Below, piece by piece: positions 11,735-23,493 of a stretch of DNA of 64,000 nt. Location of the stretch: contig QAOA01004235.1 in the NCBI GenBank assembly GCA_003255065.1, forward strand, positions 52,110-116,109. Direction: 5' to 3'. Source of the stretch: Cercis canadensis (Eukaryota; Streptophyta; Magnoliopsida; Fabales; Fabaceae). Each line of letters opens with the position of its first letter. The first letter of the stretch is position 1. The position numbers and the translations under genes were made by a program. The notes under the pieces are model-generated. The model was not told where the DNA came from. It made no database searches and saw only the letters and a list, made by a program, of their open reading frames with translations.

Positions 11735-13139
11735 TAATAAGCTGGTTTTATACCTCTTATCTCACATAATTCTTGCTTGACTTTTGTTCATTTTTGACTA
11801 TCATAGGGTAGGTTTTTACAATTTATGTTTCCTTTTGTAGGTCTATGTTTTGGAAGACCTTGGAAGCCATTTTGGTGCAATCCAGTGCAAGAAAGAAGTA
11901 AAATCGTGCATTTTGGAATGTAGCCAAGGGCTTGGGTGCCGCAGCCCCCTAACACAGGCGCCGCAGCACCCCACTTACAAAGAAATGCAAGATTTAAACA
12001 GGGGCTTGGGCGCCGCAGCCCCCTTACCCATGTGCCGCAACGCCATTAAATGTGAAGAGTCACTAAAGAAACCAGGAAGTTGGGTGCTGCAGTGCCCCAA
12101 AGAGAAGAAACCAATAGAGTAGACAGGGACTAGGGCGCCGCAGCGCCCATCAGGCAGAAGCCAGGAGGCTGCAGCCCCTGACGGTCAACTCATGTTTTGA
12201 CTTTTGAGAGTCCAATTTCCACTAGGTTTCCTAATTTATTTTAATTCTTTTTTCTCCTAAACTTCCTAGGACCTATAAATAGGACTTTTTAGGACTAAAC
12301 TAGGGTTCTACACGTTTTTACCCAAGAGGCAAGAAGAGAAGAGAGATCAAGCTTGAAGATTGGAATTTCATCATTGATTTTCAGAGTCTAAGATTTTCTT
12401 TCACCTTTCTCTCTTGTTCTTATGTCTAATTTATGTGTAACCATATTGTTATCTACTGTCATGAACTAATTCCACCATCTAAGGTGGAGATATAGCATAG
12501 CTTAGAACGGATTGTAATTTCTATTGAATTAATCAAAAGACCGTCTAATTAATTATCTTTTTAATCTTCGCTCTTATTGCTTTTGTTTGATTGACCATCA
12601 ATTTAGATGAATTGGTAATTACAATGATACTATGAGGTTAGTTGTAATTGAAGACCATAGGGATTAAGAACAGAAATTTCATAAGGGATAGGAATATACC
12701 CTTATGGTTTATGTAGTCGTTAAAAAGAACCATAGGACTAATTGAATTTTCAGAATATTTGCAATTCACATAGGAATATAGTGAGTTCATAGTTTGAGAA
12801 TATGTTTGTTTGACCTTGGGAAAGACTAATGAATGAATTAGGGTTCTATGCTAGCATTTAAGAAGATTGTCTTTGGTTAATTATTTAGGAAAAAAGATTC
12901 GGACTAGCTACGGTGAAATTGAAATCCTAGATACTTTCTCACGTATTCTTACTCATTTTACAGTGATTATTCTTCATTTACAGTTTTGTATTTAATTATC
13001 ACCATAATTCACTTATCCATCGTCTAGATAAAATTGAAATACACATAATTTTAATACTTAGTAGCCACAATCTCCATGGGACGATACTTTAATTTACTTC
13101 CTTACGACTTGTGCACTTGCGTATTCTTTTTACGTAATA
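11735..13139 (+). mobile_element. Solo LTR A, inserted in the PPR pseudogene
   Basis: The insert is 1405 bp and is flanked by 5-bp duplications TTATA (11730-11734 and 13140-13144). The empty site is visible in copy 2 near 61090. It aligns end to end, in the opposite orientation, with solo LTR B (14844-16089). Its termini TAATAAG and CGTAATA correspond to the TGTTGAG and CACAACA ends of B, so the canonical TG/CA ends have decayed. A TATA box (CTATAAATAGG, 12273-12283) sits downstream of a GC-rich motif array (11936-12180), which sets the orientation as plus. No internal domain remains. The retrotransposon family is not identified. Confidence 0.85.
11936..12180 (+). repeat. Array of GCGCCGCAGCGCC-like motifs in the U3 part of solo LTR A
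   Basis: Seven degenerate copies of a 13-bp motif start near 11936, 11958, 12010, 12032, 12084, 12135 and 12168. They stand out as GC islands in AT-rich DNA. The copy at 12134-12147 (GGCGCCGCAGCGCC) is an inverted repeat with 5-bp arms and a CGCA loop. The array lies about 100-340 bp upstream of the TATA box. Four related motifs occur in solo LTR B (15783-15927). Confidence 0.8.
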
Positions 13140-14132
13140 TTATACAGTATTAATTAATGGCCTTTTAAAGCAAGGTCTTAAGAAGGAAGGATTTCAAATG
13201 TATGAAAAGATGAAGCAAAATGGAGTTATACCCAAAGTTTATACTTATAATTGTGTGATTAATGAATTTTGTAATGATTCCAACATAGATAAAGCTTTTA
13301 AAGTATTTGAGGAAATGCATGAGAAAGGAGTGGCATTTGTTATTGTGACATACAACATTTTGATTGGTGGGCTGTGTCGAGTGAAGAAGCTCGGGGAAGC
13401 TGTGAAGTTGGTTGATCAAGTGAACAGGGTTGGTCTAAGTCCCAATATAATTACATACAACATATTAATAAATGGCTTTTGTGATGTTGGAAAGATGGAT
13501 ATCGTTGTTAGGCTATTCAATCAATTGAAGTCAAATGGACCATCTTCGTCACTCATGACCTATATAATACATTGATTGCAGGATATTCTAGAATCGGGAA
13601 TTTAGTAGTAGCTCTACACTTGGTCAAGGAAATGGAGGGGAGAGGCCTTGCTTCTTCCAAAGTAACATATACAATTCTACTTGATGCCTTTGTAGGATCA
13701 AATGACATGCAGAAAGCATTTTAGGTACACTCTTTAATGGAGAAGTCTGGTTTGGTTTCAGTTGCTTGCACATACAGTGTCTTAATACATGGGTTATGTA
13801 TGCAAGGCCATATGAAAGAAGCATCAAAACTCTTCAAATCAATGGATGAGATGGACTTGAAACCGAACAACGTTATATATAACAAGATGATTCATTGTTA
13901 CTGCAAAGAGGGAAGCTCCTACGGGGCCCTTAGGCTACTCAAATAAATGGTTGACAATGGGATGATTCCAAATGTGGCCAGCTATTGTTTAACCATAGGA
14001 GTTTTTTGTAGGGCTGGAAAGTGGAAGGAGGATGAGATTCTCCTTAGACAGATGATAAATTCAGGATTAGAGCCATCAGCTTCTTTGTACAATATGCTTT
14101 ACGAAGCAAGCAGGTGTAAGTTAAGTGTCAAA

Positions 14133-16531
14133 TGTTAGCCCTACAAGTGTCTGAACCTGTTTTGATGATAACAATAATGTCTTGTTATTTCTTATATGTG
14201 TTGTTTGTCTTGTTACTATTAATCTTTGCTATGTTTTCTAAGTTGTATCTAGCACTATCTTCGAATGAAGTCTTGAAGAACTTGTTCCTCAGAACCAGTT
14301 CTTGCTCATGTGATGAGTCTATGAGATTGTTGATGTGAACAAGGTCTCACGTGGACTCCAGGCCAAGGTTTTCCTTTTTCTTATCTGACTAAGAGTTGTA
14401 CTCTTAAGGAATAGAAAGTTGCTTTCTAAGTGCACTTTGGAAAAGCTCAAGTTTTAAGAAGGGATATCTACTTTCTTACACAAAGAGAGACTTTTGTGGA
14501 CAAAAGGACAAAAGCCTTGTGACTGATGGACAAGGAGTCAACCGGTTGGTGGCTGCTCTTTTCCCTCACCATTTGGCCTTTCACGTGCAAGGGAAGCCAA
14601 TAAAGTAAGAAGACTTCAAGCATTCGGATCATTCATGAAGAATAGAGAAGCAATACACTAGAGAGAGAGAAGGAAGCCATTGTTGAAGAACTGAGTTCTG
14701 CATCTTCTTCCTACTCTCGGATACTCCTTCATGAATCAAGTTCTTCATTGCAGTACATCTACTCTTTGAGAGAGTTTCTATTGGGGCTAAACCAAACACT
14801 TGGGTTTGTATCTTGGATTTCTATGGGAGAAATCCATGAGTGTTGTTGTGAGAAATCTTAACGCAAGTGTACGTTATCATTTCCAAGTAATAAGATGAGA
14901 TAGAGTTATCGTTCCCATGAGGACTAATGTATCAACTACCAAAATTGGGTTAACCTTAAGTTTATCTAATCAATCAATATAGAGATATTTTCAAGAAACA
15001 ACTAAAATAGGATGAAAACAAACTTAAACCAGTAAAATGATAGAATTATCAAGAGATAAAATATCTAGGGCTTTTGATTTCACCATAGCTATTCCGATTT
15101 GCTATTCCTAATTCATTAACCAAGAACACTCTTCCTAATTGCTAGCCAAGAACCCTAAACTCTTTATTAGCCTTTCCCAAGGTCAAACAAAAGTATTTCT
15201 AAGTTATGAACCAACGATATTCCTATATGAATTGTAAAGAACCTAGAAATTCACTTAATTCTATGGTTCTTTTTAAACAGCTACACAGGCCATGGAGGTA
15301 TATTCCTATCATACATGCAACCTATGTTCTTAATCTCTATGATCTCTAATTACAAATTACCTCCCAGTCTCATTGTAATTATCTAATCAACTAATTGGTG
15401 ATCAAGCAATTAGAAGTATGAAGATTTGAGAAGAAGAAGACAATTTAATAAAGGAGTTCTTGAATTAAAGAAATAGAAAATCATAAATCATCATAGCTAG
15501 GCTACATCATAGCCCTAGAAGGGAATTTAGTTCATAGCAAAAGAAAAGAACATGATAAAGTTAAATCTAGACATGGTTCAAAGGGAAGAAGGATAAAAAC
15601 TCTGAAGAGAAGCCCCAATCTTCTTGTGCCCTTCTCTAATCCTTTTTTTTGCTCTCCTTCTTGCCTCCAAAAAGTCCAGAAAAGAATCCCCTAAACAATC
15701 CCTCAAAGTTCCTATTTATACTCTCTCTAAAAGCCCTAAAGAAACTAAAGAAAAAGGGCACGTGTTCAGAAAAATCGCACAGGCGCCGCAGCTCTGGATT
15801 TTGGGCCTCTCTGCCAAAAAGCACCAATTTTCTCCGCGCGTGAGCGCCGCAGCGCTGAGTTGCTGTCCCGATTTTAAATTTCATGCTCCAGGCACCGCGG
15901 CTCTTGGTTTTGGGCGCCATAGCGCTTGAATTCTGGTCGAGAAACTTCTAAATTCTTCAATTCTTCATTCTAACCTATGAAACCTACAATTTAACATAAA
16001 ACATCCCATTAGATGATGATTAATCTCAATAAACAACCAAATAATTAAGTAAAAGAGATCTAAAGAGTGGGTATAAAACCCACTCAACAAGTGTGATCTC
16101 TAAAGTTAGAGAGAGAGAGTTCATAGTGTACTTGGGAAACAAAAACCATGGGAGTGAAGCTTGGAGAAGCTTGTAAAATAAACTTGGTGTAAAGCTTAGA
16201 GAAGCTTGGAAAAATAACCTTGAAGTATAGTGGAACTCCATTAACATGGGAAAAGTGGATGTAGGCATATTAGGCCGAACCACTATAAAATTTCTACCTA
16301 AGTCTTTCTCTCTTCATCTCTGTTTCTCTGATTAATCCTCTATTTCTGCTATTGTCTAGTTTGTAAAGGTTTTTCGGAATATTCAAGTCTGGCATTTGTA
16401 GAAGAACTAGTTTGTAAGAACTAGTTTTCAAGAAGTAGTTCTTAAACAAATCTGCGATGTGAATCAGCTTTAAGAAGTAATTTTTAACAATTCCTATTCA
16501 CCCCCTCTAGGAATAGATCCTGCAACTATTA
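14133..16531 (+). repeat. 5' LTR of the Sirevirus, interrupted by solo LTR B
   Basis: It starts TGTTAGCC and ends near GCAACTATTA, just before the primer site. Without the 1246-bp nested insert and its 5-bp TSD it is about 1148 bp, close to the 1127-bp 3' LTR. It carries stretches typical of this lineage, such as ATTCACCCCCTCTAGG near the 3' end. The two LTRs differ by scattered substitutions and small indels, which indicates an old insertion. Confidence 0.9.
14844..16089 (-). mobile_element. Solo LTR B, nested in the Sirevirus 5' LTR
   Basis: This 1246-bp insert has canonical ends, TGTTGTGAG and CACTCAACA, and a 5-bp TSD AGTGT (14839-14843 and 16090-16094). The uninterrupted site is visible in the 3' LTR near 26218. 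The TATA sequence TATAAATAGG reads on the minus strand (complement of 15711-15720), downstream of a GC-motif array, so the LTR points left. It is the same family as solo LTR A. It inserted after the Sirevirus did, because only one of the two Sirevirus LTRs carries it. Confidence 0.93.
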
Positions 16532-16534
16532 ATA

Positions 16535-16545
16535 GGTATCAGAGC
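16535..16545 (+). other. Primer binding site for initiator tRNA-Met
   Basis: GGTATCAGAGC is the standard copia primer site, complementary to the 3' end of initiator tRNA-Met. It lies 3 bp after the end of the 5' LTR. Confidence 0.9.
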
Positions 16546-16615
16546 TTGTGCTCAACATTTTCTGGTTTAACTAACTGTGAGTTAAAGATCCTATCAAGAT
16601 TGTTTTGCAGGCATC

Positions 16616-18293
16616 ATGAACAATCAAAATGAGTCTCACTCATCTCACAAGCCTCCATTTTTCAATGGAGAAAACTATCCCTACTGGAAGCAACGAATGG
16701 AAATATATCTTGAGGCCATTGACTATGATGTTTGGCAGATAGTCAGAAATTGTATCACTCACCCTATCAAAGTAGTTGATGGAGTTGTTATCCCAAAAGA
16801 AGAGCAAGAGTTTACCACTGAAGACAAACTCAAATTCACATTAAACTCCAAGGCTAGATAAAACAATGTATGTGGAGTATCTGCTACAGAATATGAAAAC
16901 ATTGCCTCTTGCAACACAGCAAAAGAAATGTGGGACAGACTTGCTGCCATTCATGAAGGGACAAGCCATGTCAAAAAAGCAAAGATTGACATCTATTCCT
17001 CTAAGTATGAGATGTTCCACATGACTCCAAATGAGTCTCTGGATTCCTTTTGTGCTCGATTCCTAAGTATCATCAACAACTTGAAAGGACTTGAAAGAAT
17101 CTATACTCAAAAGGAACAAGTCAAGAAGATTCTGAGATGTCTCACCGAAAAATAGAACTCCAAAGTAACTGTCTTGCTTCAATTTGTAGAAACAAATGAT
17201 CTTATTATTGATGCTCTTAGAGGCACTCTTGAATCACACCAGATTCTGATCATGGAAAAGAAGAGCATGACCAAAGAAAGAAAGAAAAGCTTGGCTCTTA
17301 CTTCAAATGCTCCAGAGACTAGTACTCAAGGAGAACTAGCCTCTAGTGATGAAGAAGTAGCTTTGGTGACAAGAAGAGTTCTTGATATGATGAGAAAAAG
17401 GAAGGAGAAGAAGAGCTTCCCACAGAAAGCTCGCAAAGACTTCAACAAGGGAGATAGCAGCAAAGAGCCTATCATTTGCTATGAATGCAAAAGGCCAGGG
17501 CATATTAAACCTGAATGTCCAAACCTCAACAAGAAGAGGTTCTTTAGAAAGGAGAAAAAGAAAGTTATGGTGGCCACTTGGAGTGATGAAGACTCAACAT
17601 CAGAAAGTGATAAATCAGAAGAAGAAAATGTAACTAACCTATGTCTGATGGCAAATGGAGAAGGGTTTGGAGAAAAACTTGAGGTAAATGATCTAGACTT
17701 TAATCTCTTGCCTTCTTATGATGAGTTGAGTTTTATCTTTGATGATTTGTCATTTGACTATGAGAAAAGACTTGCAAAAATTAGTGCTTTAAAGAAAATC
17801 ATAAAAGATCAAGTTAGTGTGATAGAGGAACTTGAAAAGGATAATGCTGGTTTGATTAATAGACTTAATACTTTTCAGCATCAAAATAATCTTCTTGAAA
17901 AAGAAGCTAATTTCACTTTTTCTCTTAAAAAGGAAAATGACAAACTGAAAAGAAAAGTGAATGAGTTGACTGGAGATTTAGTCAAATTTGTTAAGGGGAG
18001 AAAAAAATCTAAACTCCATCCTAGGAAAGCAAAGAGTAAGCAATGACAAATCTGGTTTAGGCTATGTTCAGCCTAGTTCTTCAAAAATTTTGAAAAACCC
18101 TTTTGTCAAAGCTTCCTCTTCACACTCTTTTTCCAAAAGAACCTGCTCTTATTGTGGTTGCATAGGACATTTTCCAAATGCTTGCTCTTACAAAAAACTT
18201 TGTGCTGCAAGAAAGATGGTATGGGTGCCTAAAGGCACATTTGCTTCTAACATGAAAGGACCCAAAGAAGTTTGGGTACCTAAGCCTTTGTGA
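16616..18293 (+). pseudogene. Sirevirus gag (capsid, zinc knuckle, coiled coil), broken
   Basis: Translation begins at ATG 16616 with the usual copia gag opening (FFNGENYPYWKQRMEIYL). It continues in one frame through the gag core to a CCHC zinc knuckle, CYECKRPGHIKPEC (about 17478-17519). An acidic stretch and a long coiled coil (about 17750-17990) follow. In-frame stops lie at 16859-16861 (TAA) and 17153-17155 (TAG). Near 18045 the frame changes, and a second knuckle-like CSYCGCIGHFPNAC follows in the shifted frame. A two-knuckle, long coiled-coil Gag is usual for Sireviruses. It cannot make a full-length Gag. Confidence 0.85.
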
Positions 18294-21200
18294 TCTCATT
18301 GTAGGTTTGCTATCAAGCCAAAAGTGAATGTTGGTATCTAGACAGTGGCTGTTCCAGACACATGACTGGTGATCTTTCAAAATTTGTCTCCATTAACAAA
18401 GTAAATTTGGGAGACGTCTCTTTTGGTGACAATAGCAAAGGTAGAATTGTCGGTTTAGGTAAAATCAAAATTTCTCCTAATTTACACATTGACAATGTCT
18501 ACTTAGTTAAAGGATTAATGTATAATTTGCTGAGTATAAGTCAGCTTTATGACAAGGGCCATAAAATTACCTTTGAAACTCCTCATTGCATTATTCATTA
18601 GAAATTTTTTGATGATATTCTATTTGTTGGTCAAGGATGCTCCAATGTATATATTGTTTCTGGTTTGCCTAAATTATTTTTTGAAAGAAACAAAGTTTGT
18701 GCTGCTTGTCAGCAAAGCAAACAAATCAAATCCTCTTTCAAGTCTAAGAAGGAACTACCATCTTCTAGACCACTCCATCTTCTTCACATGGATCTCTTTG
18801 GACCAACATCTACTCTAGTTTGAATGGAAAGAAATACTATTTTGTTATTGTGGATGATTTTTCTAGGTTTACTTGGGTTTTCTTTCTTGCTCATAAGGAT
18901 GACACCTTTGAGGTTTTCAAAAGTTTCAGCAAGAAAGTACAAAATGAAAAGGGTTTTACCATCACCTTAATTAGAAGTGATCATGGTGGAGAATTTAAAA
19001 ACCAACTGTTTCAAAAATTTTGTGAAAAGTAAGGAATTCACCATAATTTCTCTTCTCCTAGAACCCCCCAACAAAATGGTGTGGTTGAGAGGAAAAATAG
19101 AATTTTAGTTGAGATGGGCAGAACCATGTTATGCGAAAATGATTTGTCAAAATACTTTTGGGTTAAAGCTGTAAACACAGCTTGCTATATTTTAAATAGA
19201 TGCTTGATTAGGCCTATTTTGAAGAAAACCCCATATGAGCTTTGGAAGGGAAGAAAACCTAATGTAAGCTACTTTCATGCATTTGGATGCAAATGTTTTG
19301 TGCTAAATAATGGAAAGAATCATTTGGGAAAATTTGATTCAAAATTTGATGAAGCTATTTTCTTGGGTTACTCTTTGTCAAGCAAAGCTTATAGAGTTTT
19401 CAACAAAAGAACTCTCATTGTTGAGGAATCAATGTATGTTGTCTTTGATGAATCTAATTGTCCCTTGGTTTCAAATACCCTTGAGGAAAATGAGTTAATG
19501 CAGGACAACTTCAAAAGATCCTCCAAGACAGAAAACAAACAAGAAAAGACAGCAGAACAAATTCCATGTGATTCAATTCACATAGAGCTAGATCTTTCAG
19601 AACCAATCGAAAAAGAAGCTCCACAAATAAATGTAAGAGACTCTTTGCCAAAAGAAACCAGAATTCTAAAAGATCATCCAATTGATAAAGTGATCGGTGA
19701 CTTGGGAAGAGGAATTAGCACAAGAGCATCTCTTCGGGATAAACATGCAAACTTGGCACTTCTATCCTTGTCCAAGCCTACCAAAATTGGTGAAGCACTA
19801 CAAGATGAAGGATGGATCATGAAAATGCAAGAAGAGCTGAATCAGTTCTTAAGAAATCAATTCTGGACTCTTGTTCCTGAACTAAAAGGTCAAACAATCA
19901 TTGGCAAAAGATAGGTTTTCATAAACAAGCTTGATGAAGATGGCAAAGTGGTGAGAAACAAAGCAAGACTGGTAGCTCAAGGGATCAATCAACAAGAAGG
20001 TATAGATTATGAAGAAACTTTTGCTCCTGTAGGTAGACTGGAAGCCATTAGAATGTTTCTTGCATGTGCTTTTTTCAAAGGCCTTAAGGTTTTCCAAATG
20101 GATGTGAAAAGTGCTTTTCTAAATGGATACATTAGTGAAGAAGTGTTTGTTAAACAGCCCCCTGGTTTTGAAAATCTAGATTTTCCTAATCATGTATATA
20201 AACTTTCCAAAGCTCTTTATGGTCTTAAGCAAGCTCCTAGAGCTTGGTATGATAGACTTAGTGAATTTCTCATGAAAAATGATTTTCTAAGAGGAAAGGT
20301 TGATACCACTCTATTCACTAAAAGATTATCTCATGATATTATCATAGTTTAGATTTATGTTGACGATATTATCTTTGGATTAACTAATAATAAGCTTTGC
20401 AAAGATTTTGAGATACTAATGAAAAATGAGTTTAAGATGAGTATGATGGGAGAACTCAACTTCTTCCTTGGACTTCAAGTGAAGCAAATCAGAGATGGAA
20501 TTTTTATTAATCAGTCAAAGTACATAAAAGAGTTACTCAAGCGGTTTGGCATGGACAATGCAAGAGGGATTTCAACCCCTATGAGTCCTGATACAAAACT
20601 GGTGCTGAATGAAAAGGGTAAATCTGTGTGTGAGAAAAGGTTTAGAGGTATGATAGGATCTCTGCTATATTTAACTGCAAGTATGCCAGATATCATTTAT
20701 TCTGTGTGTGCATGTGCAAGATTTCAAGTTAATCCAAATGAATCACACTTGACTGTAGTCAAAAGGATATTTCGATATCTAATTAATTCTGTGAATGTTG
20801 GCTTATGGTTCAGTAGAACTAGTTCCTTCGAACTAGTTTCTTATACAGATTCAGATTACGCTAGTTGTTCCATTGATCGAAAAAGCACAAGTGGAGGTTG
20901 TCAATTTCTTGAGGGAGCTCTGGTCTCTTGGCAATCAAAGAAACAAAACTCAGTTGCTCAATCAACAGTTGAAGCTGAATACATAGTAGCTGGCTTGCGT
21001 TGTTCACAAGTGTTGTGGATGAAACAACAACTTGTTGACTATGGTATAATTCTGAACAAGATTCACTTGCTATATGACAATACAAGTGCCATTAACATTG
21101 CCAGAAACCCAATTCAGCATTCTAGGACTAAGCATATTGATATTAAGCATCACTTTCTTAGAGATCATGTTCTGAAAGGTGACATTGAACTTTCTTTTAT

Positions 21201-21297
21201 TAACACTAAAGATCAGCTTGCTGATATTTTTACAAAACCTTTGGCTAAAGAGAGGTTCTACCTCTTAAGACATAAATTAGGCATGATCAATATGTAA
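18294..21297 (+). pseudogene. Sirevirus pol (PR-INT-RT-RNase H), multiple stops
   Basis: The protease region shows WYLDSGCSRHMTG with its DSG active site at about 18340. A GAG-pre-integrase segment (VCAACQQSKQ) follows, then the integrase core (VDDFSRFTWVFF, SDHGGEF, PQQNGVVERKN), then RT (GIDYEETFAPVGR, YGLKQAPRAWYDR, YVDDIIFG) and RNase H (YTDSDYA, VEAEY, TKHIDIKHHFLRD, LADIFTKPL). Stops lie at 18599-18601, 19030-19032, 19912-19914 and 20350-20352, with a frameshift near 18815. The catalytic RT motif is intact, but the polyprotein is not. Domain order and length are normal for copia. Confidence 0.9.
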
Positions 21298-23487
21298 TGA
21301 TGTTATATTTTGGCATGTATGAGTGTGTATTGTTTGTTCATATGCATTGCATTTTTAAAAGAGTTATTTGGTTGGTGAATGTCTCTAGTATATGCTCACA
21401 TATTCTGAAAGTGTTGGAAAAAGGAATCTGAACTCCTATAATTTCTCTTGCATTTACCCAAATCAATTTTTGATTTCTTTTTAGGGACTGTCATATTTCT
21501 AAAATAAATCTGAATGTATCTGAATCTTTTGTTTGAAAAGAATTCAGTAAATTTCTTGGGCAAAATGTGTTTCTGGACTAAGTTTTCAAAAGACCCTCTT
21601 TGCCTATTTTCAATCTAAAACCATTTCTGGGCCAGCATCTCTCTCTATTGAAATTGGGCCTTGATCACTCCAGCCCGCGTTTTCTGGCCTTTGGCCAAAA
21701 CGCGTCTTTCACTTTCAAGTTCTGAGCTGTCCTTCACTTTGCCCAGAACGCATCATTTTAGCCTGTTCATTCCCGGGCTTCGTCCCTTTGAAATTGAACC
21801 TAACTGTTCAACTTCCCATTTCACCTGTTCTTCCTTATCAACTAGTTCTTCTCTGCACGTTCTCCTCCATTCTCGGTGTGTGCCTCCTGCCTTCATTAAC
21901 TGCCAAGTCCTCCAGCACAAAAGTCAATCGTTAAATCATAGACAGAAGAAGAACAAGCCAAATATTGAAATCACATCTCAAGAGAAAGATTGTAGTGAAC
22001 ACTTCTCGAGAAAATCTCATTCAAGTAGAAAATTCATCCTCCTCAGAGGAAGCAAGAGACATTGATTCCATCATCCAGATATCTGCTATATTTAACTGCA
22101 AGTAGGCCAGATATCATTTATTCTATGTGTGCATGTGCAAGATTTCAAGTTAATCCAAAGGAATCACACTTGACTGTAGTCAAAAGGATATTTCGATATC
22201 TAATGAACTTTGTGAATGTTGGCTTATGGTTCAGTAGAACTAGTTCCTTCGAACTAGTTTCTTATACAGATTCGGATTATGCTGGTTGTTCTATTGATCG
22301 AAAAAGCACAAGTGGAGGTTATCAATTTCTTGAAGGAGCTTTGGTCTCTTGGCAATCAAAGAAACAAAACTCAATTGCTCAATAGCAGCTGGCTTGTGTT
22401 GTTCACAAGTGTTGTGGATGAAACAACAACTTGTTGACTATGGTATAATTCTGAACAAGATTCCCTTGTTATGTGACAATACAAGTGCCATTAACATTGC
22501 TAGAAACCCAGTTCAGCATTCTAGAACTACGCATATTGATATTAAGCATCACTTTCTTAGAGATCATGTTCTGAAAGGTGACATTGAACTTTCTTTTATT
22601 AACACTAAAGATTAGCTTGCTGATATTTTTACAAAACCTTTGGCTGAAGAGAGGTTCTGCCTCTTAAGACATGAATTAGGCATGATCAATATGCAATGAT
22701 GTTATATTCTGGCATGTATGAGTGTGTATTGTTTGTTCATATGCATTGCATTTTTAAAAGAGTTATTTGGTTGGTGAATGTCTTTAGTATATGCTCACTT
22801 CTTCTAAAAGTGTTGGAAAAAGGAATCTGAACTCCTATCATTTCTCTTGCATTTACCCAAATCAATTTTTGATTTTTTTATAGGGGCTATCACATTTCTA
22901 AAATAAATCTGAATGTATCTGAATCTTTTGTTTGAAGAGAAGTCAGTAAATTTCTTGGGCAAAATGTGTTTCTAGACTAAGTTTTCAAAAGGCCCTCTTT
23001 GCCTATTTTCAATCTAAAACCATTTCTGGGCCAGCATGTCTCTCTATTGAAATTGGGCCTTGATCACTCCAGCCCGTGTTTTATGGCCTTTGGCCAAAAC
23101 GCACGTTTCACTTGCAGGTTCTGAGCTGTCCTTGACTTTGGCCAGAACGCATCGTTTTAGCCTGTTCATTCCCGGGCTTCATTCTTCTTCGTCCCTTCGA
23201 AATTGAACCTAACTGTTCAACTTCCCATTTCCTCTGTTCTTCCTTATCAACTAGTTCTTCTCTGCACATTCTCCTCCATTCTCGGTGTGTGCCTCCTGCC
23301 TTCATTAATTGCCAAGTCCTCCAACACAAAAATCAATCGTTAAATCATAGACAGAAGAAGAACAAGCCAAAGATTGAAATCACAACTCAAGGGAAAGATT
23401 GCAGTGAGCACTTCTCGAGAAAATCCCATTTAAGTAGAAAATTCATCCTCCTCAAAGGAAGCAAGAGACATTGATTCCATCATCCAA
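20660..23487 (+). repeat. 1.4-kb tandem duplication of the RNase H end and pol-ORF3 spacer
   Basis: Unit 1 (about 20660-22080) and unit 2 (about 22081-23487) start with the same RNase H stretch, TCTGCTATATTTAACTGC, and run to ATTGATTCCATCATCCA, offset about 1421 bp. Unit 2 has lost a short piece around the VEAEY codons (near 22383) and has TAG at about 22613, so its RNase H copy (22082-22700) is dead. The two units differ at scattered positions, so this is an old duplication. It places a second spacer copy just before the third ORF. Confidence 0.9.
21676..21704. other. Hairpin in the pol-ORF3 spacer (repeated at 23075-23104)
   Basis: The sequence is an inverted repeat with arms CGCGTTTT and GGCC around a TTT loop, with CT unpaired on one side. 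The second unit has an altered left arm (CGTGTTTT) and an extra CA near its right end, but it keeps most pairing. The role is unknown; it could be a fold in the element RNA between pol and the third ORF. Confidence 0.5.
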
Positions 23488-23493
23488 AAGGCA

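Larger units (their letters stand above)
11063..14132 (+). pseudogene. P-type PPR gene (At4g11690-like), broken by a solo LTR and stops
   Basis: PPR proteins of this type bind organellar transcripts; the Arabidopsis relative At4g11690 acts in mitochondria. The start at 11063 gives a basic, hydrophobic N-terminus that could be a transit peptide. The SKVVLDVYSFGI stretch and repeats such as VYTYNCVINEF and NIITYNILINGFCDVGKMD follow the Arabidopsis protein closely. Breaks: TAG at 11576-11578, a 1405-bp solo LTR at 11735-13139 inside a repeat, a 2-bp insertion near 13563, TAG at about 13722 and TAA at 13944-13946. The 3' end runs directly into the Sirevirus LTR at 14133, which supplies the last codons and stop. 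Copy 2 (61007-62048) has different lesions, so the gene decayed independently in each block. Confidence 0.9.

Noticed and set aside
11850..12122. 90-aa plus-strand ORF rich in CR and AAAPL-type residues
   Set aside because: It lies wholly inside the GC-motif array of solo LTR A; the open frame follows from the repeated GCCGCAGC motif.
15624..15929. Overlapping ORFs of about 100 aa on both strands
   Set aside because: They fall inside solo LTR B and reflect its GC-rich motifs, not a gene.
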